From Planctomycetota bacterium (GTDB lineage Bacteria; Planctomycetota; Planctomycetia; Pirellulales; Lacipirellulaceae): 9,781 bases of DNA. Below the pieces are notes generated by a model. It searched no databases and was not told the origin of the DNA. It saw nothing but the letters and a program-made list of their open reading frames with translations. The stretch spans positions 1 through 9,781 of the forward strand of contig JAJRUA010000414.1 in NCBI GenBank assembly GCA_024278035.1, read 5' to 3'. This document shows, piece by piece, positions 1-6,258 of the stretch. Position 1 is the stretch's first letter, and every line of letters begins with the position of its first letter. The position numbers and the translations under genes were made by a program.

Positions 1-90
1 AACGCTAATGAAGAAGAGACGAGAGACAAAAGCCTTCGTGCCGATTCGCGTTCCTTCGCAGTGACGCTCCCCATCCTTCTCCGTGTCCCT

Positions 91-125
91 GTGGTAGCTC
101 ACCACTTTAGGCTCGTGCCGAGCCT
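91..125 (-). terminator. Possible trpE 3' hairpins (weak terminator)
   Basis: Two short perfect hairpins follow trpE in its direction of transcription. The first (109-125) has 7-bp arms and a 3-base loop and includes the first base of the complement of the stop codon. The second (91-105) has 5-bp arms around a 5-base loop. No run of T follows either on the minus strand, so this is not a canonical intrinsic terminator. It may stabilise the 3' end or act with Rho. The rest of 1-90 shows nothing coding that I can support. Confidence 0.35.
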
Positions 126-1804
126 CAGGCCTTCCGTCTTTCGTTCGTAATTTCAATCGCCTTGAGAATCCCGCGGGCTTTGTTGAGCGTCTCTTCGTAT
201 TCGGCGCTGGGGAGGCTGTCGGCGACGATTCCTGCGCCCGCTTGGACGTAGGCGATGCCCTCTTGGACGACGACCGTTCGTAGGGCGATGCAGGTGTCCA
301 TGTCGCCCGTGAAGTCGAGGTAGCCGACAGCACCGGCGTAGGGGCCGCGGCGGTGGGGTTCGAGTTCGTCGATGATTTCCATTGCCCGCACCTTGGGAGC
401 ACCTGAGACCGTCCCCGCCGGCAGGCAAGCGGCAAGAGCATCAAAAGCGTCCTTGTCTTCGGTTAATTGGCCCGTGACGTTCGACGTGATGTGCATCACA
501 TGGCTGTAACGCTCGATGACCATCACGTCGGAAAGTTCGACCGATCCGTACTGGGCGACACGCCCCACATCGTTGCGCCCCAGATCAAGCAGCATCACAT
601 GCTCGGCCCGTTCCTTGGGATCGGCAAGCAATTCTTCGCCGAGAGCCGCGTCTTCCTCGGGGGTGGCGCCTCGCTGCCGGGTGCCGGCCAGTGGGCGGAC
701 GGTCACTTCATCATCGACCACTCGGACTAAAATCTCGGGAGAACTTCCCACGAGCGTGCAGCTTGGCATTCGGACATAAAACATAAACGGACTGGGGTTC
801 ACCACACGCAACGTGCGGTAAAGCTCCAGCGGGTCGCCCGGCAGGGGGGCCTCGAGCCGTTGGCTAATCACAACTTGGAAGATGTCGCCCGCCCGAATGT
901 ATTCGACGCATTTTTCAACGGCCGACTCGAACGCTTCTTTTGTGAAGTTCGATTCGTAGGAAAGCGTTACGGGGCCCGTCGTATCAATATCCGCCGGTTT
1001 TAATTCACACGCCTTTGCTGAGAGGCGTTCTACTAGGGAATCGACGCGCCCCGCCGCATCGTCAAAAGCGGCTAAGATTTCTTCCGGCGTATCGGCATCG
1101 GCCACCTTGGCCAGCGCGATCACGGTGAGCGTTTTGTCGATGTGGTCGAACACCAGCATGTGATCGAAGAACGCGAACGAAAGATCGGGCAGTTTGCGAT
1201 CGTCGGTCGGGGCGTTCGGCAGGTTTTCGACGTAGCGAACCGTATCGTAACCGGCGTAGCCGATCGCCCCGCCGACAAAGGGGGGCAATCCCTCTGGCTT
1301 GGCAACCCGCACGCGGCTCACCTCGGCACGGAGCGTGTCGAGAGGGTTCTCTGAATCGAATACCTCGGCCTTTCCTGCGGCAGCATGGCTTGAAGTGGTG
1401 AGCGGCGTCTTGGTGACACGATTGCCATGAGCTTCGAGCAAGAGATAAGGATCGATCGCCAGGAAGCTGTAGCGGCCTACTTTCTCGCCGCCGATGACAC
1501 TCTCAAACAAGCAGGCGACCGCCCCTTGGTTAGTTTCATCCGAATCGAGTGCCTTGAGGGCTGATACGGGCGTGAGCGAATCGCACACCAGCCGCCGCCA
1601 AACCGGTGCGTAATCCACTCCGGAGGCGAGCTTGGTAAACTCGGCCAGGGACGGTCGATGGGGGCGGCGCTGAGGGGACGAAGTGGTCACGGTGGCAAGG
1701 TTCTCTGGATTAGGAAAGCGTGAAACACTTCGGGAGGACGATCCCGTGTTCGGAAGGTTCGCGCTGCTATCAGTCACTTTAGCAGTGTCACAAGGGGCGA
1801 ACAA
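125..1804 (-). CDS. trpE: Anthranilate synthase component I (TrpE)
   Basis: Large subunit of anthranilate synthase, which converts chorismate and ammonia (from the TrpG glutaminase) to anthranilate in the first committed step of tryptophan synthesis, in the cytosol. In the 559-residue reading, an N-terminal domain carries L99-F-E-S, matching the LLES tryptophan feedback site. The C-terminal chorismate-binding domain has PLAGTRQRG (371-379), [10 protein letters not shown] (406-415), [11 protein letters not shown] (431-441) and [10 protein letters not shown] (462-471). The last two motifs, plus the N-terminal domain, separate TrpE from PabB and isochorismate synthases only by likelihood, but the overall match is strong. 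The start is uncertain. TTG at 1804 gives the longest frame, but the first ~45 residues are Ser/Pro-rich and unlike family members. GTG at 1690 gives about 521 residues, closer to the usual length. No trpG or other trp gene is adjacent. Confidence 0.95.
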   Translation of the reverse strand: MFAPCDTAKVTDSSANLPNTGSSSRSVSRFPNPENLATVTTSSPQRRPHRPSLAEFTKLASGVDYAPVWRRLVCDSLTPVSALKALDSDETNQGAVACLFESVIGGEKVGRYSFLAIDPYLLLEAHGNRVTKTPLTTSSHAAAGKAEVFDSENPLDTLRAEVSRVRVAKPEGLPPFVGGAIGYAGYDTVRYVENLPNAPTDDRKLPDLSFAFFDHMLVFDHIDKTLTVIALAKVADADTPEEILAAFDDAAGRVDSLVERLSAKACELKPADIDTTGPVTLSYESNFTKEAFESAVEKCVEYIRAGDIFQVVISQRLEAPLPGDPLELYRTLRVVNPSPFMFYVRMPSCTLVGSSPEILVRVVDDEVTVRPLAGTRQRGATPEEDAALGEELLADPKERAEHVMLLDLGRNDVGRVAQYGSVELSDVMVIERYSHVMHITSNVTGQLTEDKDAFDALAACLPAGTVSGAPKVRAMEIIDELEPHRRGPYAGAVGYLDFTGDMDTCIALRTVVVQEGIAYVQAGAGIVADSLPSAEYEETLNKARGILKAIEITNERRKA

Positions 1805-1817
1805 CGCAGGCAGGTCC

Positions 1818-1846
1818 GTTCGAGGAGACTCCTCCTTTTATCGAAC
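1818..1846. promoter_or_regulatory. Nested palindrome between trpE and mcsA with embedded SD-like sequence
   Basis: Outer 6-base arms (1818-1823 and 1841-1846) enclose an inner hairpin with 5-base arms (1822-1826 and 1830-1834) and a 3-base loop; the two share bases, so only one forms at a time. Read on the minus strand, the segment contains AAAAGGAGGAG (about 1839-1829), an excellent Shine-Dalgarno match. Most of it would be paired in the inner hairpin. It ends about 24 bases before the TTG of trpE, and no start codon lies at normal spacing. It could be an operator for either divergent gene or a structured trpE leader. Function is inferred only from position and symmetry. Confidence 0.35.
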
Positions 1847-1940
1847 TGAGGCGGTCGCCTTGTATGCCAGGTGTAGCCCCGATAAAATTAGGCAACCCAC
1901 CTATCTGCCCCTGATTCTACCTGCAAAAAGGCCGACTGCC

Positions 1941-2480
1941 ATGAAATGCCAAAAGTGCGATCGGCCTGCGACGTTTCACATTACGGACCTCGTGGATGGA
2001 ACCCCGAAAGAAGTGCATCTTTGCGAGGAGTGTGCCAAGGAGTTCTTGTCGCCTGTGATGGACGATACGGATGTGGTGGTGCCCCAAATGGCGGGCCTGT
2101 TGGCACAGCAGCTCGCCGTGGGCGAAACGGCGGAAGAGTTGGCACGGCTTGATGAGAAGGTTTGCCCCGTCTGTGGGATCAGCTTTCTGGAGTTCCGCAA
2201 GCAGGGTCGTTTAGGTTGTCCTCACGACTATGTCTTCTTCGGGCAAGAGCTGGATCCGCTGCTGGTGAACATTCATGGCGAAACGGATCATGTAGGCAAG
2301 ACCCCTCGCCATAGTGGCCGCGATGCCGAGCAGCAAACACAGCTCATTCGCTTGCGGCGTGAAATGAAAGAGGCGGTTGCTAAAGAGAACTACGAGCGAG
2401 CTTCCGTTTTGCGAGATGAGATTCGCGCTATTGAAGAGACGGCAAATGAGTCCTCGGGTGACGAACCCGTGAGCGACTGA
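1941..2480 (+). CDS. mcsA: McsA-like zinc-finger/UVR-motif protein
   Basis: Adaptor and activator of the protein-arginine kinase McsB. In Firmicutes, McsA stimulates McsB and helps deliver phosphoarginine-marked proteins to ClpC-ClpP. The 179-residue product starts with a treble-clef-like zinc site (C3xxC6 and C28xxC31). A second Cys cluster follows (C75xxC78, then C93-P-H). A C-terminal UVR motif spans about 135-165 (UvrB/UvrC-like, rich in Arg, Glu and Lys). This order and length match McsA. ATG at 1941 is chosen because the zinc site begins at residue 3; the frame stays open upstream to 1683 but that part overlaps trpE on the other strand. A weak AAGG lies about 9 bases upstream. mcsB follows after 57 bases in the same direction, which supports the name and suggests one operon. 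Confidence 0.9.
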   Translation: MKCQKCDRPATFHITDLVDGTPKEVHLCEECAKEFLSPVMDDTDVVVPQMAGLLAQQLAVGETAEELARLDEKVCPVCGISFLEFRKQGRLGCPHDYVFFGQELDPLLVNIHGETDHVGKTPRHSGRDAEQQTQLIRLRREMKEAVAKENYERASVLRDEIRAIEETANESSGDEPVSD

Positions 2481-2537
2481 CTCGATTGCATCTCTCGGTT
2501 TTATTCGATAAACCTCAACACAAAATTATCCCCAACG

Positions 2538-3644
2538 ATGTCGCTCGACCTACAAGAAATGGCACGCAGTTGCGGTGAATGGCTTCGCGGATCGGGCCCC
2601 GAATCGGACATTGTCATCAGCAGCCGGATTCGCCTTGCGCGAAACCTCTCTGATTTCCCGTTCATTGCCCGTACGACCGAAGCAGACCGAGAGCAGATCG
2701 AGCAGATTTTGCACGCTCGTATCGACGCGCTCAGCGCTGCCGGGAAGTTTCCTATGAGCTCCGACTCTGACGGGATGCACTACGTCAATGTCGAGGAGCT
2801 CGAAGAGGTTGATCGTCAGTTTCTTGTCGAGCGGCAGCTTATCAGCCGTGAACACGCCGACTCCGATGGTGCCCGAGCCGTCGTGATTGATAGTGGTGAG
2901 CGGTTCAGTGTGATGATTAACGAGGAGGACCACCTACGGATTCAGGTGATGCACTCGGGGCTCGACCTTGAATCGGCCTGGGAAGAGATCAACGCGATCG
3001 ACGACCTGCTCGAAGAGCAAATCACTTACGCCTACAACGATCGTCTCGGGTACCTTACCGCTTGTCCGACCAACGTCGGTACGGGCGTGCGGGTGAGTGT
3101 GATGCTTCACCTGCCGGCGCTGGTCATCACGCGGCAAATCGACAAAGTTTTTCGTAGCCTGCAAAAAATCAATCTTGCGGTGCGAGGCCTCTATGGCGAG
3201 GGATCGCAGGCGATGGGAGATTTCTATCAGATTAGCAACCAAGTCACGCTCGGCATGACCGAGCAAGAGTTGACGAGCAAAGTCTCGGACGTAGTGCCTG
3301 TGCTATTAGATTACGAACGCCAGGCGCGAGACTTCCTGATCCGCGAAAGCCAAGAGACGCTGCACGACCGGGTGAGCCGCGCCCACGGCATCCTTCGCAC
3401 GGCCCAAACGATCAGCAGCGAAGAGACCCTTCATTTGCTCTCGAGCGTACGGATGGGAGTGAATCTTGGCCTTATCAACGATGTGCCTATCCCCACGGTG
3501 AACAAGCTGTTCATCCACACGCAGCCCGCCCACCTACAAAAGCTGGCTGGCATGGAGCTGGATTCGTCCGACCGTAACATCGAGCGAGCCAGCCACCTCC
3601 GCCAACACCTGGGCGGTGACGGCCCTGCGACGGGGGCGAATTAG
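2538..3644 (+). CDS. mcsB: Protein-arginine kinase McsB
   Basis: ATP:protein arginine phosphotransferase of the phosphagen-kinase fold, which phosphorylates arginines and so marks proteins for ClpCP degradation in Firmicutes. The 368-residue product has the nucleotide-binding SSRIRLARN (28-36), the catalytic NEEDHLRI (128-135), the active-site Cys loop CPTNVGTGVR (176-185) and RGLYGEG (216-222), whose E221 matches the second catalytic Glu. The N-terminal small domain of creatine kinases is absent, as expected for McsB. Near the C-terminus the phosphoarginine-sensing motif, RDxxRA in Bacillus, reads R346-N-I-E-R-A, with Asn for Asp. There is no SD before ATG 2538. It lies directly behind mcsA. 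Neither ctsR nor clpC is within the window, so regulation probably differs from Bacillus (inference). Confidence 0.95.
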   Translation: MSLDLQEMARSCGEWLRGSGPESDIVISSRIRLARNLSDFPFIARTTEADREQIEQILHARIDALSAAGKFPMSSDSDGMHYVNVEELEEVDRQFLVERQLISREHADSDGARAVVIDSGERFSVMINEEDHLRIQVMHSGLDLESAWEEINAIDDLLEEQITYAYNDRLGYLTACPTNVGTGVRVSVMLHLPALVITRQIDKVFRSLQKINLAVRGLYGEGSQAMGDFYQISNQVTLGMTEQELTSKVSDVVPVLLDYERQARDFLIRESQETLHDRVSRAHGILRTAQTISSEETLHLLSSVRMGVNLGLINDVPIPTVNKLFIHTQPAHLQKLAGMELDSSDRNIERASHLRQHLGGDGPATGAN

Positions 3645-3675
3645 TATTTTTGCCGCTTTGTGTTAAGATGAAGGT

Positions 3676-3984
3676 ATGCCAAACGATAGCCTTCCAAGTT
3701 TGTCCCCCGAGCAAATTGCTGCCGTAGCGGCCGGCGATGGATTTGCCTATTGGGAAGACCCGGAGACGCATCGCCTGTACTTGATTGTTGATAAAGGCGT
3801 GGCTCCTGCGCCGACAGAAGAGTATTTTAGGGCAAAGATCGCTGTAGGCATTACTGAGTCGGAGCGAGGCGAGAGCCGACCGTGGGACTCGGAAATGATG
3901 AAGCGAGAACTGCGAGTCCGATTCAAGTCGAAAAAACGGTTGAGCGATGCTAAGAATAGTCCGCACCCCTGCTGCGGAGCATGA
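3676..3984 (+). CDS. Putative antitoxin of a ParE/RelE-type pair
   Basis: A 102-residue acidic/basic mixed protein with no signal or membrane segment. The N-terminal half (LSPEQIAAVAAGDGF, then WEDPETHRLYLIVD) resembles small planctomycete proteins that precede toxins. The middle (EEYFRAKIAVGITESERGE then PWDSEMMKREL, about 48-79) resembles the toxin-binding tail of ParD/RelB-type antitoxins. The main support is context: a ParE/RelE-type toxin reading frame begins inside its 3' end, at 3947, a 38-base overlap. That overlap is longer than usual, and the last ~12 residues may be non-functional tail. AAGG sits 1-4 bases before ATG 3676, which is close for an SD. The exact antitoxin family is not recognised. 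Confidence 0.6.
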   Translation: MPNDSLPSLSPEQIAAVAAGDGFAYWEDPETHRLYLIVDKGVAPAPTEEYFRAKIAVGITESERGESRPWDSEMMKRELRVRFKSKKRLSDAKNSPHPCCGA

Positions 3985-4238
3985 CATCGCACAAATCCTT
4001 GATTGGATAGCGTCCGGCAGTGTATGACGCCGCATTGAATTGGCTTGAGGACCTCTCCCGTGAATTCGATCTCTTATTACGGTTTTCTAAAATCGGTGAA
4101 TCCGTGGATAATTTGCACCCTGGGCTGCGACGCACCATTTTTTCGGATTACCTGATTTTCTATCGACAAATTAACGATGGCATTGAGGTGGTAAGAGTTC
4201 TGCACGGATCGCGTGACATGGATCGCCTGTTGGAATGA
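3947..4238 (+). pseudogene. ParE/RelE-type toxin gene broken by a one-base frameshift
   Basis: Plasmid-stabilisation-type toxin (ParE/RelE superfamily; members are gyrase poisons or mRNA interferases). From ATG 3947 the frame reads MLRIVRTPAAEHDIAQILDW then IASGSV and stops at TGA 4025-4027. The rest of the family pattern continues one base later in another frame from about 4020: AALNWLEDLSREFDLL, LHPGLRR, DYLIFYRQINDGIEVVRVL and HGSRDMDRLLE, ending at 4236-4238. Dropping one base at about 4023-4025 rejoins the halves as IASGSVDAALNWL, which has normal family spacing. The downstream half alone (GTG 4020) lacks the N-terminal helices. So the gene is inactivated, or the read has an error, or (least likely) frameshifting is programmed. 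It overlaps the antitoxin upstream and DUF488 downstream. Confidence 0.75.
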
Positions 4239-4831
4239 TGCCACCCCCAAGCTCTCGCACGATTTATACTGTTGGCTATTCAACCCATGAATGGCCCGAC
4301 TTCCTTGCTCTGCTACAGGACGCGAAGATCACAGCGGTAGCGGATGTTCGTTCCCATCCGACGGCACGACTCGAGTCGTATCGGCGTGAGAATCTTGCGC
4401 CCGAGTTGAGCGAACAGGGGATCGAGTACGTCTTTCTTGGGCGTGAACTGGGGGCTCGTCGGGAGGAACCGGAGTGCTATGTCGATGGTCGGGCCGATTA
4501 TGGATGCGTCGCAAAGTTGCCCGCGTTTCGTGAAGGAATTCAGCGGCTAGAGCGAGGAGCCGCCGCGCACCGCATCGCCCTGATGTGTGCCGAACGAGAG
4601 CCGCTCGACTGTCACCGCGGATTGTTAATCTCGAAAGTACTGAAGGCCGAAGGCTGGCAAGTGCGACATCTTCTGGCCGATGGTTCGGTTGAAGAACACA
4701 GAGATACGGAACGACGGCTTGTGGCGATGGTCGGCGTGGATCCGCTTTTTGATGGCGAACTTAGTGAAGCAGAGCGAATCGAACGCGCCTACACTGAGCG
4801 GGGACGTAATTCGGCTTACACTCGGCCCTGA
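4235..4831 (+). CDS. DUF488 family protein
   Basis: Soluble 198-residue DUF488 protein; the family has no settled biochemical role. Diagnostic motifs are all present: IYTVGYS (10-16), ADVRSHP (36-42), LGRELGARR (68-76) and ALMCAEREPLDCHR (115-128), with conserved C118 and C126 that could form a metal or redox site (inference). The C-terminus after residue 155 is charged and variable. The first ATG (4235) overlaps the toxin stop as ATGA, and a second in-frame ATG follows at once (4238). This suggests translational coupling to the toxin frame and one transcript with the antitoxin/toxin pair. It meets the PPK2 gene tail to tail with 29 bases between, which are T-rich but form no clear hairpin. 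Confidence 0.9.
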   Translation: MMPPPSSRTIYTVGYSTHEWPDFLALLQDAKITAVADVRSHPTARLESYRRENLAPELSEQGIEYVFLGRELGARREEPECYVDGRADYGCVAKLPAFREGIQRLERGAAAHRIALMCAEREPLDCHRGLLISKVLKAEGWQVRHLLADGSVEEHRDTERRLVAMVGVDPLFDGELSEAERIERAYTERGRNSAYTRP

Positions 4832-4860
4832 TTTTTTCGTCTATTTCGTGGTTGCTAGCG

Positions 4861-5664
4861 TTACTCCACCACAATGCCATCCAGCCCTGGTTCACTCGGC
4901 GGGAACTGGGGGGACATTCTTTCTAGCGTGTCGCGCAAGAGTTGGCTTACCACGAGGTTGCGGTACCATTTGCGATCCGAAGGAATAATCTGCCAGGGGG
5001 CGTGCTTCGTGTTGCACCGGTTGATGGCGTCTTCGTAGGCCTCTTGGTAATCGGGCCAGAGCTTGCGTTCGGCAAGATCGCCCGTGCTGAACTTCCACCG
5101 CTTATGGGGGCGGTCGAGGCGCGCTTGTAGCCGTTCTCGCTGGGCCTCTTTGCTAATGTGCAAAAAACATTTGACGATCGTAACGCCTCCTTCGGTGAGC
5201 ATCTCCTCGAACTCATTGATACGGTCGTACCGTCCGCGCCACTCGCCTTTCGGAACAAAATTATGAACACGAACGATGAGTACGTCTTCGTAGTGCGAAC
5301 GATTGAAGATGCCAATGTTCCCACGCCGTGGTACGGCACGGTGGATGCGCCAGAGAAAATCGTGGTCGAGTTCCTCATGGCTGGGCTGCTTGAAGGGCGT
5401 GATCTGACAGCTTTGTGGATTGATGCCGGTCATTACCGTGCGGATCGTCCCGTCCTTGCCGGCGGTGTCCATTCCTTGGAGCACCAACAAGAGGGCCCGC
5501 TTATTTTCAGCATAAAGGCGATAAGCCAAGTCGCGCGACTTTTCCGTGTTCTCTTGAATCTGAGCGGCAGCGGACTCTTTGTCCCAGTCACCGTCAATTT
5601 TGCGAGGATCGATATCGGCAAGCTCGACTTTCTCGCCGGGCTTGAACGTAACGGGTTGGCACAT
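4861..5664 (-). CDS. Polyphosphate kinase 2 family, class III-like
   Basis: Polyphosphate:nucleotide phosphotransferase, which moves phosphate from polyphosphate to AMP and/or ADP. The 267-residue length, single P-loop domain and close resemblance throughout to Meiothermus/Deinococcus class III enzymes argue for AMP-to-ATP capacity; this is recalled family similarity, not a computed alignment. Visible motifs: Walker A GMDTAGKDG (64-72), Walker B FNRSHYEDV (120-128), FLHISKEAQRERLQARL (157-173) and the lid HKRWKF (177-182), then WYRN (213-216). There is no signal peptide or membrane segment, so it is cytosolic. ATG 5664 has no SD. The leader contains the 5690-5786 inverted repeat, so a transcript starting beyond it would carry a large hairpin. 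No ppk1 or ppx is adjacent. Confidence 0.93.
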   Translation of the reverse strand: MCQPVTFKPGEKVELADIDPRKIDGDWDKESAAAQIQENTEKSRDLAYRLYAENKRALLLVLQGMDTAGKDGTIRTVMTGINPQSCQITPFKQPSHEELDHDFLWRIHRAVPRRGNIGIFNRSHYEDVLIVRVHNFVPKGEWRGRYDRINEFEEMLTEGGVTIVKCFLHISKEAQRERLQARLDRPHKRWKFSTGDLAERKLWPDYQEAYEDAINRCNTKHAPWQIIPSDRKWYRNLVVSQLLRDTLERMSPQFPPSEPGLDGIVVE

Positions 5665-5689
5665 GGGAGTTGATCTTGAGTAGAAGAAA

Positions 5690-5786
5690 AAGAAAGCTAG
5701 ACAGGATTAACAGGATCGACCGGATAAAAAGAAGTCAAGCAACGGGCCGTCTTGTTTTCATCCTGTAAATCTTGTCCAGCTTTCTT
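5690..5786. repeat. Imperfect inverted repeat with 9-base tandem units
   Basis: The left arm 5690-5716 and right arm 5760-5786 are reverse complements at 24 of 27 positions, with a 43-base spacer. From 5701 to 5727 the left side contains three 9-base units: ACAGGATTA, ACAGGATCG and ACCGGATAA. This pattern resembles dispersed extragenic repeats made of ACAGGAT-like units seen in several bacterial genomes (recalled, not searched). It lies in the leader region of the PPK2 gene. It could be a REP/MITE-like element, an mRNA-stabilising hairpin, or a remnant of one. No target-site duplication was identified. Confidence 0.7.
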
Positions 5787-6044
5787 ACGATGGAGGGAGT
5801 AATAACGCTATTGTAGCTAAATTATCAAGTTTATTTGGAACTAGCGCGAACCGATAGCACGGTAAAATCGTCAAAAAAAGCGTGGAGAGGCCCTCTAACC
5901 CGGGGATTTCTCTACTGCATCGGTCCGCCGGACCGATTAAGATAGAAGGAATCGAGGTCGCATGAACGCAGTGCGACGAACGAAAGGGCCATCCGAAGCG
6001 TGTCTCTGGCATTCGCACTTCGGCTCGCCAGCACTCTTAAAAAA
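5787..6044. other. Gene-free stretch with an AT-rich start and three hairpins
   Basis: No convincing coding frame. Bases 5790-5880 are AT-rich and a natural place for a promoter, but I could not place clear -35/-10 boxes. Then come a perfect hairpin at 5919-5937 (8-bp arms, 3-base loop), one at 5957-5977 (6-bp arms, 9-base loop) and one at 5993-6023 (CCGAAG/CTTCGG, extended by three more pairs after a mismatch). An 11-base odd palindrome lies at 5886-5896. The density of folded elements and the downstream terminator suggest transcribed structured RNA on the plus strand. Confidence 0.45.
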
Positions 6045-6056
6045 GGAGGTGGTATC

Positions 6057-6101
6057 TTGTCCGATTTTTATCATGGTAGCCAGCGAGGTGGTCTGACCTG
6101 A
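6057..6101 (+). CDS. Possible 14-codon leader peptide or microprotein
   Basis: TTG 6057 follows the best Shine-Dalgarno of the window: AAAAGGAGGTGG at 6041-6052, nearly the full complement of the 16S 3' end. The gap from GGAGGT to the start is 6 bases. The encoded peptide is MSDFYHGSQRGGLT, ending at TGA 6099-6101. After the TGA the frame stays open for 13 more codons to TAA at 6141-6143. The ORF spans the second AGGTGGT copy and its stop lies in the 6099-6108 helix arm, so ribosome position would affect folding. I do not recognise the peptide. A chance SD-like G-rich stretch cannot be excluded. Confidence 0.35.
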   Translation: MSDFYHGSQRGGLT

Positions 6102-6192
6102 GACGACCGGCGGGTCGCTTTGGCGACCACCACCTGCTTTTAAGGCCGTCTCATTTTTCGATTCGAGACGTACGAAAAAGCAACGCTAACGA

Positions 6193-6229
6193 CCCGGCTC
6201 TCTCAATGTGAGGGGGCCGGGCTTTTTTT
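6193..6229 (+). terminator. Strong Rho-independent terminator
   Basis: A 13-bp stem (6193-6205 with 6209-6221) closes on a 3-base loop and contains only two G-T pairs. It is followed by C and seven T (6223-6229). The opposite strand lacks a T-run after the stem, so the terminator acts on plus-strand transcription. Because no conventional plus-strand gene ends upstream, it implies a short transcript from the 5800-6192 region or attenuation before the gene at 6395. Confidence 0.9.
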
Positions 6230-6258
6230 GTGCGTAGAGGGAATGCACTTAACTGGAT

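Larger units (their letters stand above)
6045..6229 (+). ncRNA. Candidate structured RNA or attenuator leader
   Basis: Plus-strand segment ending in a strong intrinsic terminator and showing competing helices. 6099-6108 can pair with 6144-6153 (9 of 10 positions), enclosing the hairpin 6113-6118/6123-6128. Alternatively 6104-6108 pairs with 6113-6117 and 6147-6152 with 6165-6170; the two sets exclude each other. ACCACCT (6129-6135) is complementary to two upstream AGGTGGT copies: one covers the SD (6047-6053), the other (6086-6092) lies inside a 14-codon ORF. This resembles a switchable leader, but no known riboswitch core was recognised. The true 5' end may lie hundreds of bases upstream. 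It is either an independent RNA or an attenuator for the gene at 6395. Confidence 0.5.

Noticed and set aside
1683..1940. Upstream in-frame extension of mcsA
   Set aside because: Overlaps trpE on the opposite strand; the McsA zinc site begins right after ATG 1941, so the extension is a shadow frame.
5158..5673. Plus-strand 171-codon frame opposite PPK2
   Set aside because: It is antisense to a well-conserved kinase gene and has no recognisable domain.
5785..6018. Minus-strand 77-codon open frame in the gene-free region
   Set aside because: Starts inside the hairpin arms, has no SD, and its residues show no domain; better explained as a chance frame across structured sequence.
6030..6036. 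AGCACTC resembling half of a CIRCE (HrcA) operator
   Set aside because: No matching GAGTGCT half at 9-base spacing.
6099..6143. UGA at 6099 as a selenocysteine codon with a downstream hairpin
   Set aside because: The hairpin at 6113-6128 lies near the expected distance, but the product resembles no selenoprotein and the hairpin lacks a clear bacterial SECIS apical pattern.
5787..6229. tmRNA, RNase P RNA, 6S RNA or hammerhead ribozyme
   Set aside because: Diagnostic conserved motifs of tmRNA, RNase P and hammerhead cores were not found; a 6S-type single long interrupted hairpin is not apparent.
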